64,000 nucleotides of DNA from Ephemerocybe angulata (lineage: Eukaryota > Basidiomycota > Agaricomycetes > Agaricales > Psathyrellaceae): the NCBI GenBank assembly GCA_013368325.1, contig JAACJK010000004.1, positions 744,001-808,000 on the forward strand, given 5' to 3'. The position numbers and the translations under genes are program-made. The notes below the pieces were generated by a model. That model made no database searches, had not been told where the DNA came from, and worked only from the letters and a program-made list of their open reading frames with translations. Below are positions 1-10,667 of this stretch, piece after piece; the first letter of the stretch is position 1; every line of letters begins with the position of its first letter.

Positions 1-444
1 GAGAGATTTGCTACATCTCTATCTTCATCAGAATTGATCATTTTCAAACCTGCAAGGCATGACTCCGCCGTGGCGTCCCCTGAGCCAGTGGGGATTAGTA
101 CAATGGATGCAACGAGCGCGAGGCAAAGGAATGTGTTCTGTTCACTGGGATGTTTCCGAGTGCTACAGGGTGAAGGCCAAAGGAGATTAACACCGCGGCG
201 CCAAACTGCCTATGTGTCAGTCATGAAACGGTGGGGGCGGGAGGTAGACTGGAGTATATCACCTGTTTGTACAGCTTGAAGAACTTGCTCCTCGCTGTAG
301 CCACCTTTATCTCATTTCTGCGAAATCTTGTTGCCGCCGTGTACCGTGTATGGTTGAAATTTGCGGGGTCATACTACCGGTTGAAACGGCCATCCACAGT
401 GGCCAATTTTGCATACTCTTCTTGGTTGTGATGGATAATCAGGT
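1..444. other. no gene recognised
   Basis: Two short overlapping open frames without recognisable motifs. I see no repeat boundary or RNA gene here. Confidence 0.4.
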
Positions 445-1737
445 GAGTACTTCACACTCCCTCACCTGTTTGCGTGGACTCCACGTGGACTCCACAAAGA
501 ATCCAGTGGCATACCAGTAGACTGGAAGCCAAATTTTTAGCAGGGCCCCTGCCAAAATCAGTCCATGAACAGTCCATGAGCAGTCCATGCCCCCCTGCCA
601 GGCTCTGTGGAGTCCATGTGGACTCTGATTGTGGACTGAAGCCACTGGACTCCTGTGGACTACCACTAGACTCAAACTACTGGACTGAATGTGGACTACT
701 GCTGGACTGCCACTAATGACTATTTTTGGTCCCATCATTTTTATTATATAATACAGTTATCATTGTTTTGTAGTGTTGATGCTATAAAATAACTAAGCAA
801 TTGGTTAAAAACTAGTCTCACAATCTGCAAAATGATTTCCAAGCATCGACTTTGCAATCTAAAAATAGGATATAGTATAGGGTATAGCCTAATTACAAGG
901 TAAAATATATAAGACCAGATAGCCTAGTAGGTACACTCACAGCAAAAGCTTAGTAATAGCTATTTCCTAAGGTCTCAGGTTCAATCCTGGGGCATGCCAT
1001 TTATTTTCTTTCTGTCAACAGTAGAGATCATAAGAGTTCACATGGACTCCATATGGACTCCACTGGCTTGGGAATGGATATAAACTTTAAGTCTGATGTG
1101 GACTGGCTGTGGAAGGGGGGTGGACTGATTGTAAAGAGGGTATGGACTCCACGTGGACTCCACAATGAGTCTACTAGTCAGAGTCCATAAAATCTGTAAT
1201 TCTCAGTCCCTCACCTGTTCATGTGGACTCCACGTGGACTGCTCAGACTCCGCAGGTTGACCAGTAGACTCTGGTCTTATATATTTTACTTTGTAATTAG
1301 GCTATACTTTATATCATGCAAAGTCGATGCTCAGAAATCATTTTGCTGATTGTGAGACTAGTTTTTAACCAATTGCTTAGTTATTTTATAGCATCAATAC
1401 TACGAAACAATGACAACAGTATGATATAATAAAAATAATGGGACCAAAAATAGTCATCAGTGGCAGTCCAGCAGTAGTCCACAATTAGTCCAGTGGTTTG
1501 AGTCCAGTGGTAGTCCACATGAGTCCAGTGGCTTCAGTCCACAATCAGAGTCTACATGGACTCTACAGAGCCTGGCAGGGGGGGGGGGGGGGTGTGGACT
1601 GCTCGTGGACTGTTTGTGGGCTAATTTTGGCAGGGGGCCTGCCAAAAAATTGGCTTCTAGTTCACTGGTATGCCACTGAATTCTTTGTAGAGTCCACGTA
1701 GAGTCCACGCAAACAGGAAGGGGAGTGTGAAGTACTC
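445..1737. repeat. foldback (long inverted repeat) element rich in GTGGACTCCACGTGGACTCCAC
   Basis: The segment 445-920 is the near-perfect reverse complement of about 1268-1737. Both arms begin with GAGTACTTCACACTCCC, continue through arrays of GTGGACTCC/GGAGTCCAC units, then a shared AT-rich part (TTATTATATAATA, a TAACTAAGCAATTGGTTAA block). Long arms around an about 350-bp centre are typical of foldback or large MITE-like elements. The centre (1020-1250) repeats the same GGACTCCACGTGGACTCC motif. I see no coding capacity. I could not identify a convincing target-site duplication at either end, so the exact termini and superfamily are uncertain. Confidence 0.75.
916..998 (+). other. tRNA-like Pol III promoter unit (SINE head or tRNA relic) inside the foldback element
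   Basis: TAGCCTAGTAGG at 920-931 fits the tRNA A-box and GGTTCAATCC at 978-987 fits the B-box, 46 nt apart, followed by TGGGGCATGCCA. The 5' side has no matching acceptor strand, so this is a tRNA-derived sequence and not a working tRNA gene. It sits at the inner edge of the left arm. Confidence 0.5.
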
Positions 1738-3297
1738 TCTCAGACCCATACATGGTTACTCTCCCAATAATAACTCCACATGACGCAATACAGACTGAGT
1801 TTGGCATCATTCAAAATGCACCTCTTTAGCGTCTGATTGCTCCCTTCTGGCTTTCCCTCACAAACATTTCAGCTATTTTCATCTTTACTCTCGTCTCCAG
1901 TATCAAGTGGGGGATAGTTAACAGGTGCACTCTTCCTCTCTCAATCTCTCCTACATTTCAGCTGAAAAACAGACTTCGCTTCTTCCAGCAAGTGGGTCTT
2001 GAAAGCGCAGTGGTTGAGATTAGCACAGGTGCAGAAGCCAGCCTCTGCTAGGTTGCTGCAGATATCGAGATTTGAGACAGCAGATGTAGTTCATGCCTTC
2101 GTGTTTGCCACAGTGCTGGCTGTTGATAGTTGGGAGCAGATTGTTGCAGTCTGGCTTCCCAGAGCAAGGACAACTGACAGTAATCCTGTCAATCCCAACA
2201 GATTGAACATATTGGTGATCTTAAGTCTAGACTTAGTCTCGCAGCCTTTAATTGTAGAATCAATGTACGTGCCTCCCAATTTATCCTTGGTTATTCAGCA
2301 GCACAGTTCCCATCCGTGATTACACTCAGGCTGGCCTGTACCAACATATCAATAGTTCTGCCTCTTCAAGCCTTGGGAGATGTGTATGGCATGGCTAGGT
2401 AGTCATGATTGAGCTCCAACATAATAAGCTAATTCTAATAGGTTAGCTTTACCCAGGTCTTTACTAGCTTTTATTTTTGCCCTGCTCTTTTTTCTCCTTC
2501 TCATCTTTTTCATTTTTCTTCTTAATATATTGCTGCTTTTTTGCTTTTCTAAGGGCAGTTTAGCCTTGATCTTCTGCTTTTCATTTACCTACAATCTTTT
2601 CATTTACCTACAACTTTTCCACAATCAAACTTAAAGGAGTATTGCAAATGCTCCTTCTGCGGTATAAGGGAGGGGGGTAGTGTAAGTCTGTCTGCCTTTT
2701 TCATCATCTTGAAGCAATCCTCACTCTAATTGGTAGTCTGAGTGGAGTCAGCCGAGAAACGAGTTGCTCCTTACTACAAAAGAGAACAATAAGCCCTTGG
2801 TGATACCTCTTTGAATTATCTGAAACTATTTTAGAATAGAGACATCATGATATCTACAAAGGCATGAGATAAAAGTAGAAACTGCAGAGGGAGAGGATAG
2901 GCATGGTCATATATATTTTAGAGGTTATTTCCATAGAAGTGCATGGTGAACCCATAGAGAAGAGGAACAGCAGTTTGCAATTTTGAAGTAGAGGCTAGGG
3001 ATACTGGTCAAAGAATGAGAGAAGAAACAAGAATGGGAGGTGGGACAAATGGGAAATTACAAAGTTTGTGTTATGTGATGAGACCTAAGGGGGGCTTAAG
3101 ACAATCTTGCAATGTGTTCTAGTTATTCAGAATGTGTGTATGTATATATGTATCTTAGTATGTTACATTATTATTAAGAGTTCAGTTTGGGTTAGAGTAC
3201 CTTGGAAAACTTTTTGCCTTCATTAGAATGTGCACTAGTTGGCATGTGTTATGACCATCATCAACAGAGGTGGGCTAGTGTCTGTCGATGGCTGAGT
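1738..3297. other. gene-free stretch
   Basis: Only short frames without motifs. A two-copy 20-bp direct repeat (CTTTTCATTTACCTACAA) lies near 2577-2617. Nothing else is supported. Confidence 0.4.
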
Positions 3298-3300
3298 TGA

Positions 3301-4571
3301 CACTGTAAGCCATCAGCCCGTCACTCACTCCTGGGTGACTCCTGGGTGCTCCCGGGCAACTCCGGGTACTCCTGGGCAGCTCCTGGGTGATGCTGGACTA
3401 ATGCTGGGTGCTCCCGGGTGCGATCCTTGGGGGGTTTCCAGACTGGGATTTTCTGCTGGGTATGCCAGACGATGGCCATCTGTGGGCCTTTGGTGTACTG
3501 AGCCATATGGGAGCTTGCCAGGTATTTATACCTGATCCATAATAGGGAAACTAACCAAAAATAATATCAATTTCTCGCCCCTAGACGTGCGAGAGGCTAA
3601 TAGTAGAGATGGTCTTCCCGAGTTTGCGATCAAATAATTTCGCAAGTCCATTTGAGCAGAGCTTGAACTCAGGTATAAGAGGTGGAAGGAGTGATCGACT
3701 TCCAGCACCAATCCTTTCCTCCCTCCCATCATGTTACCATATACCGAGGAGGGTAGAAAAAGGCTCCAGACTCGAGCTAGACTATGAGCGGTTACTCAAA
3801 GTATGTTTCTCGTACAACGCCATGAATCTTATTGACCCTTTTCCTATCTCCTGATTTGCTACAGTTCTCGCTTCTACTCAGTGGCTTTTACCAGGAGGAA
3901 AAGGGTGTAGGGCGATGGAAATGGAGTAACAGGTGTGTTTTATAAGGCCGCCTTTGACAGATCATCTCTGACATTCCATTTGTCGCCGCTGTTCGGTGTT
4001 GACTGCAGGTGTACCGGCTGCCGCTGCGCAATGCGCGCTCGCCATATGTGGGGCCGGGGTTCCAGGGCCGCCAAGGCTTAATGCCCCTCAATCAACCCTC
4101 AATTTCGTCACTGAGTGGCACATCTATTTGTTACTCACTAACCTCCCATCTCCATGGCTGCCGTTCACTTTGTTATTTTATTTCGATTGCTTTGTTACTA
4201 TCTACCTTGATACCCATGTATATGTATAGTAAAGGAATACTATTACCTGATTTACCATTCATTTACGAGCATTTCAACCGCCTATATGACCGAAATAAAC
4301 TGCTGGGCAGCCTGTTGAATACCCCTGGATGAATGTGGAGTTACTCCTGGTCAGCCCAGGATTTAGCCCCGGATTCGCCCTGGAGTGTCATTATGGCTGC
4401 CCGGGATATCGCACAATTGGCCAGGATTTCCTCCCAGATGCTTCCAATGGCGTAATCCGGGAGCAAACCCTGGCCTACCAAGGCCCTTTCCGGGAGTTTA
4501 GCGACAGGTAGGCCGGGAGTGTCTCCCGGGCACCAAACCGGGAGAAACCCCCGGTTTGATGGCTCACAGTG
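3301..4571. mobile_element. CACTA-like non-autonomous DNA transposon (1,271 bp)
   Basis: The left end reads CACTGTAAGCCATCA and the right end is its reverse complement with one difference (TGATGGCTCACAGTG). The element is flanked by TGA at 3298-3300 and TGA at 4572-4574, the 3-bp duplication expected of the CACTA (CMC/En-Spm) superfamily. Both subterminal regions carry many short CTCCTGGGTG / CTCCCGGG-type repeats (3330-3430 and 4310-4555), a known habit of CACTA elements. No transposase is visible, so the element is non-autonomous. Confidence 0.65.
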
Positions 4572-4574
4572 TGA

Positions 4575-6027
4575 TCAAGTGACGATGAGCAAGCGAGGTG
4601 GCACTCGCAAGTCAAAAGAGAAAAGGGGACAAGGGGTTGAATAACCAATAACAAGCTAAGGTACAGGACTGTAGCTACTGGGTATAAGTACTAAGGTGCA
4701 CATGAGTAACTATGAGTCAGAAGTAGTCAAGGCGCAGCAATAAGGCTGCGCGTCGTCATACATGAGTCGAAATGAGTCGAAGCGCAGTTGCTGTGCAACT
4801 GCGCACTAAAAATAGTCTAAAACAGTCACTACGAGTTGATACGAGTCACAAGAGAGAAAATTGTGGAGCAGAGCATAACAGTATGCAAGCAAGCTGTGAG
4901 TTGAACAGTGCTACAACCTCCCCTTCTTCTACTTATATACTGTCCAAGTTGTGCCTTGGCTGTGCTATCTCTTTAAAAAGCATCCTAGCAGGTAATCAGT
5001 AATGTGACTTGAAAGTCAAGACAAAGCTGTGAAAGTGAGATCCAATAAGAGCTAATTTTGAGGTATCTGAATCATGTGAAGTTTCGGTGCATAACCCTCC
5101 CTTTCTGTTGGTGTGCCTCTTTGTTGTAGCGCAGCGTAAACTTGATAATAATCTCGGTCTTATCATTAGTGCCTGGATGGTTAAGGTAGGCAAGGTACAA
5201 CATTGTGGTCAAACTCCCAAAGTCCAGGAGAGTTGATGTATGCCTCCCTGAGTGAGCCATAAACTTGTAATAGGTGAGTGGCAGCAGTTGCTTACTTTTT
5301 CAAATAGTCAAGTAGAAAAGAAGCAGCAGGAGAAGAAAAAAAAGAGGGGTAGGACCCTAGGCAGCCTTTGTATTTGTGAGGTTAATTGGTTGCAGAGTAT
5401 TGCATCACTAAACAGGAAAGCTAAGAACTAGCCAATCAGGAGCTCCATTTAAAAATTCCAGGCAAAAACAGAGTAGGCAATCATAACTGCATAGCTTTGA
5501 GATGCAGGTCATTGAATGAGTGTGTGTGAGCCTGCTTGGCAATATGCCTTTCCATCATGATGGTGCTGTGCACCTTGGTGCGGTGCCACTTCTTGGCACC
5601 TGCATACTGTTCCGGGGTAGGATTTTCTGGTAACATCTTATAGACCTCCCTCTTGGCTGGTTCATTGATTCTAATGGAAGGCATGGTGGGATGGTGAATG
5701 TAGTATGTGATGAAGAAATCCAGCAAAGGCTGACAACTTAGCCCAAGCAAGAATCATAACAAATCTAAACAACTTGAAAGCCTGTCATATTCTCTCATGG
5801 GTTGCCCATCACGACTTCTGCTGGTTTTTTTCGTCTTGGCCCTGGTATGTATTTCAATTCTCTTATAATAGAACTCAATTGGACATCTTTGAGGGCTGGT
5901 TGCAGGGTATCTAGGTAAGGTTGTAGACTTTGGCACTGTTCCACCTTCCGCAGTATGGATTGGCATGGATGGCTTGACCTGTCATTGCATGACATGAGTG
6001 GGGGGTTTTATGTAAGGGCATTAACAG
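4575..6027. other. gene-free stretch with degenerate frames
   Basis: Short minus-strand frames around 5481-5966 may be remnants of the relic to the right, but I recognise no family. Purine-rich low-complexity sequence lies near 5320-5350. Confidence 0.35.
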
Positions 6028-6431
6028 ATGTTTAGGTTATTATACATGAGAGCAGTGTGGAATTTAAGATCAATCATGTCTGGTCAATCCTTCTCCTTCT
6101 ACCATTCCCCAAGCTCGAATGTGATCCTCACGTTAGGGTCTTTATCTTCTATCCAACGCCTGTCAGTAATGGTGTCTCAAAGTCTTTCAGCTAAATTCAT
6201 ATATGGGACTGCATTTGCAACAATCATTGAAAGATCTGCAAGCTTATCCATCATCAAGTCAATATTATTGTCTGCCAGCCAATGCTCTCTAAGGAATCGC
6301 ACCAGTGTCATTGCAGGAACAGCATCCCAATGAAGCTGCATGGTCAAGGAGAGCGCGATGTTTTGAAAGGCTGCAAGGATCTTGGCTGCATTGACACCTG
6401 CTATTCCTAATACCCACTGCTTCTGACACAC
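6028..6431 (-). pseudogene. degenerate Ulp1-like (C48 protease-type) transposon gene fragment
   Basis: On the minus strand a frame reads ...TLVRFLREHWLADNNIDLMMD..., followed by a continuation (KDTITDRRWIEDKDPNVRITF) that is interrupted by stops near 6080. The FL..WL.D..I...M pattern recalls the start of Ulp1/SENP-type cysteine protease domains carried by fungal transposons. The His-Asp-Cys catalytic set is not visible. This family call is an inference from a short motif; the fragment is clearly broken. Confidence 0.3.
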
Positions 6432-8029
6432 CCATTCCTTTCCTCCTATCTACAGGTCCTTCTGCTCTACAATCACGGTCATCTTCTTCCAGTATGTCAA
6501 AGCACATAGAAATAAGCGGTCCTGTCTGTCATTGTACTGAAGATTTGAAATTGACACATTTCCATCTAACCAAGCTTGTACAATGCTTTGGTGAGGAGCC
6601 ATAAAATTGCCTTGGGAGCTGATATCTAGCTCGGAAGGACCTCAAGGCTTGTAGGTCGGTCGGTCTTTTGTGAACCAAGCCCTAATTTTTGTTATATTCA
6701 AGCTGAAGGACAACATAGGTGTAGACATATGTACCTTGATTTCTATCGTATTCGAGCCAGAGGACAATTGAGGCATAGACATATGTATCAACCTGGCTAT
6801 TTTTATTGTTGGTGGTAGTATATATGAGTTGAAATCTGCTGGGATGCGGAATGCTGCATCGTGAGAAGAGCGCAAATGGAGTGGTACATTTCGAGTTGGA
6901 TACTTCTTTCCTGCGCCAATGGGCTAAATCCTGTGGTCTAAAGCTAGCATAGGGCCATCATTGTCAAGCTCAATGATGTGCTTATCTCGGATATCATTGT
7001 TGTTGAATGAGCAAGGCAAGAGTTGAAGCTTGAAGGCGGAGTAGGTGTTCATAATTTTTTGATACATTGGGATTGAGAAACAGGGACACATCCTCTAATG
7101 CGGATTGCTCCAAGCAGCAACAAGCACTGCAAGAAGCACTGCAAGCACGTGTCATAATCAGACCCTTCTTTCTCTTGCCTATCTGCATTGCAAATTCTTA
7201 TCTGGGTAAAGTAGTCTTGGGCCGGTGAAAAGGTGTGTTCGTTTAAAAGCAGCACTTACGGACCTTCAACTGGACAGGATCATGCTAGACAAGAGAGCTC
7301 ATTGTTTAAAAATTAGTGATGACCAAGCTCATCCTTTCTATGGACAAAGAGCTTAAATGGTACCTCAAGAAATCACCCTCTAAGGTAGGGATCCTTTATC
7401 ATTGATTACTAAACTAACTTGGGAACTTTTCATCAGAAAATGGTTGATGCTCACTTGGAGAGGGACAAGAAACTGCACAATACCTGCATTGGCAAGCGAG
7501 GGGTCAAATATACTGCCCCCTTCAACCCACCAGAGCCGGCCAACCATAAGGCCAACCCTTACCAGGACATCTGAAAAGGTGAAAGTCACAATCTTCCAAA
7601 AAAGGTCGTCAATGCCATAGCTACATTGAGGACTTCGCACTGCCCATTCCTGTAGGAGTTCAGGAGGAATTCCAGTGACTTTCTGAACTTCCACTAGAAT
7701 TCCACTGAACTCTCCTACCAAATTTTGAGCTCTGATTTTCTACCAGAATTCCTAAAATTCCTCAGGTTAGCTGGAAAATTCAGCAAGACAGTTTCTGTAG
7801 AACAGTTTTACAGGACACCAGCAAAGAAAAACATGAAGATATTTTTACAGAAATAGATAGCCATCAATGCTGATATTATCAAAAACTTACCTAATATATT
7901 AAGAAATGGTGCCTGCAAAATAGACTAGTTCTGAAATATGAGTGTGAGAATATTATGAAAAATGCTGTCGAATTAATCTACTATCAGTCCAGCAAGAGTT
8001 TACTGGAAGTCCAGTGGAATATCGGGTAA
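6432..8029. other. gene-free stretch
   Basis: Several short frames on both strands, none with a recognisable motif. The minus frame at 7380-7721 (113 codons) is open but matches no family I know. Confidence 0.35.
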
Positions 8030-8555
8030 AGCACTGAGAAATATGCTGTTTGGATAGCCACAGCTTCTTTCAGTGCACTCTACCATTGAGACCCTTCTAT
8101 ATTAGCATTCTATAGACTGTGGTAGGATGAAGCTCAGGGAAAAGCCTTTGCTAGAGGTCGGTTGCATCCCAGCACTCATGGGAGGTGATGGCCCAGCATG
8201 CTCTTTGCTCTGCATGGAGGATTATTAACCTTGGTCTCTCTGAAATTGAAGTCTTGGCATAGAAGTCAGGGTCGGAGCCCTGCCTCTCAAGCTTGTTGAA
8301 GTTCCTAGAGACAACCGAAGGGTTGAGATTGAGGATATTGCCAATTTTGGTAAAGATTTTCCTGTCATCCCTTTGGTAGTGCCAAATCCAGGCTCTCTTG
8401 ATGGGTGTGCAGCTGACTATTTGATATATCATAGAAAAATTGGTTATAAAGAGGTGTGTTGAGTTTTGGAGTTTAAAGGTGAGTAAGAGACAAGTTAGAG
8501 TAAAGACAATCCTGCCAATGCTCACCAAGGTAAACCACCACAGTCGAGTTCCCAT
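8030..8555 (-). pseudogene. Tc1/mariner-like transposase relic (N-terminal helix-turn-helix part)
   Basis: The minus frame contains a helix-turn-helix-like stretch (IGNILNLNPSVVSRNFNKLE) followed by a PRL linker in the position of the GRPR motif between the two DNA-binding subdomains of Tc1/mariner transposases. Downstream, after an in-frame stop, the pattern ELHPTTVYRML...GLNGRV...KKLWL fits the second HTH of Tc3-type transposases. Two or more stop codons and the absence of a DDE/DDD domain show it is a decayed fragment. I see no terminal repeats. Confidence 0.45.
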
Positions 8556-10138
8556 GGTTGTCCAGAAAAGATGTCATAGCACCTTGCCATCCCATTCTCT
8601 CAATGTCCATATGTACAGAGTTTCAGAAAAATTAGCTTGGGAATGTATGAGTTAAAAGACAGTCTTGCAAGACAAGGCTTTATTATCACAGGCTAGCCAG
8701 TAATAGTACCATTTCCCATCGATGTTGACTCCAGCATGCTGCTCAAACTCTGCAAAAGAAAGAAGGCAGGGGCAGAAGGCTAGTATAGAGTTGGTGTCCA
8801 TAAAATGGGCAGCAAGATCCTTCGCCTGCTTGAGTCCAGACCCTACCGTCAAATTTGAGCAGGCTTTTTTTATTGACAACGTCAAGAGCTCTTGGAAGCC
8901 ATGGGTCATTGGTGTCATCCCCTCAAACCCTTAGCAGGCAGGTGACAATGTTTTTTTAATGGCAAATGCAATTGTTTACCTCCTAAGACACCTTCAGTAG
9001 GCTCAGCTGCTTTGTCCTTGTCCTCCACCTCTACCTCTGCCTCCACCTTCACCTTTAGTTAAGTGCCCACCCTCCATGCCAATGTGCTGGCTGCTAACAG
9101 ACATGTGCCCCACCCATTAACAATTGACCTTGCAGCAGTCACCCCTGCCCCGCCATTGCCTGTTTGTCTTGGAATTATCCTCAACCTCGTCTAGTCTCTT
9201 GAAGCAGGCACCTGTAGCTTGCTGCATGCTCTACCTGCCCACCTTCATGACATTTGATTCAGGTGTCATGGAAGCTGATGGAATACAGATGGGGCCTGCT
9301 CCCAAACAAACTCAGGCTGTTCCTTCAATATTCACCTCAAATTTTGCAACTGCCCTATTTCCCACACTGCCTGTTCCTGTCGGGCCCTCTAGTCAAGCCC
9401 CATTATTGCCTCTGTACATGTACTATGCTCCTCATGGGCATCAATTTTCCTTGTGGATGTCTGCATCTCCTGTCTCAGTGCCCTTGTCTCAGAATCCAAT
9501 AATGAACGTGATTCATCGATTATGGAGGGCTTTGCCAGCCTAGCACCTCAGCAGAGTCTATAGAAAAATGCAGAGACCTGCACCCCAGCACTTGAAGCAG
9601 ACTTCCTGCTTCTCCAATTCTTGTATTGATAGAGTGCTTTAAAGAATAGATTGTTCAAAATTACCTCTAGTAGTACATATGGAGGTAGAGAGGGTATCAA
9701 AAAGAAAGAATGCAATGATTTTTGTTGTATTATGAGAGTGGTGGAAAAAAAAAATACTGAGAAATATGAAGAACATGAGTTGTGATGCAGACTCAAAGAA
9801 GGCAGCTTGAATACTTTTCAACTATTGCAGAGCTATCAGATAACAGTGAGCAAGAGATTGAATAAACAATGCACCTCAGCAAGTTCTGCACCTTCAGCAG
9901 CGATTTTGATCATCTCAGCAGTAACTTGTATGCCAAACAGAAGAGTTGCTCTGGTTGCCTGGGCAGCGAAGGCTTCTAATCTGGGGAGAGTTGTTAAGGC
10001 CAATTATCTGTGGTATCAGTTAAGAACATGCCTAGAACTGACCATAGGTGCATGCAGAGTACCTCTACTCCCCCTGCTATCCCAGATCTCTTCAGTAGCC
10101 ACCCTTTCACATATAAAACTGGTAGCAAGAGAGAACAG
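8556..10138. other. gene-free stretch with low-complexity pyrimidine-rich sequence
   Basis: A C/T-rich, Pro/Thr/Ser-encoding stretch lies at 8990-9250. Open frames at 8652-8918 (minus) and 9124-9543 (plus) have no recognisable domain. I do not call either a gene. Confidence 0.35.
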
Positions 10139-10244
10139 GAGCTGGATGATAAAGGACCTAGCTTCAGTGTCAGGGTGCAAGATGATAATGGGAGCTGGAT
10201 GATAAAGGACCTAGCTTCAGCATCAGGGTACAAGGGGTAATTGT
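10139..10244 (+). repeat. two-copy 53-bp tandem repeat
   Basis: GAGCTGGATGATAAAGGACC starts at 10139 and again at 10192, each followed by TAGCTTCAG..TCAGGGT.CAAG. The copies differ at a few positions, so this is a local duplication of moderate age. Confidence 0.7.
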
Positions 10245-10667
10245 GTGCATGGATGATAGTGACCATTCCAGAACCAGATAAGGTAAAGAAAGGTGGGAGA
10301 TATGTTTCAAAATAGTTAGCTATGGGATGCATTGCAATAGATAGAAAGACTAGAACAGAGAAGAGTCAGTTCATCGGATTATTTCTTCTTGCATTTTTCA
10401 TTGTTACTGAGGTTGCTAAGATTGCTTGAAGCGTTTTTATGGCTCTAAGAGTCAAAGTCGATGAGTTTTACAGTCCAGCATATAACTGGAAAGTCAAATA
10501 TATGATATTTAAGACCTGCTTGTCTCAGAACCTCTATAGCCAGTTATTGTTGAGATCTACCTGCATCAAAGCTATGTGGAAACCAGGGGACAATCAAGAA
10601 CAGGACATCAGGGCAACATCAGGGTGATGCCAATGCCTGTGGCTATGATTCATCAAGGTGTGCGGAA

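Noticed and set aside
445..1737. A target-site duplication for the foldback element
   Set aside because: TCAG occurs near both ends but at unequal offsets from the arm termini, so it is probably chance.
9124..9543. 139-codon plus-strand frame
   Set aside because: Low-complexity Pro/Ser/Leu-rich sequence from pyrimidine-rich DNA; no domain.
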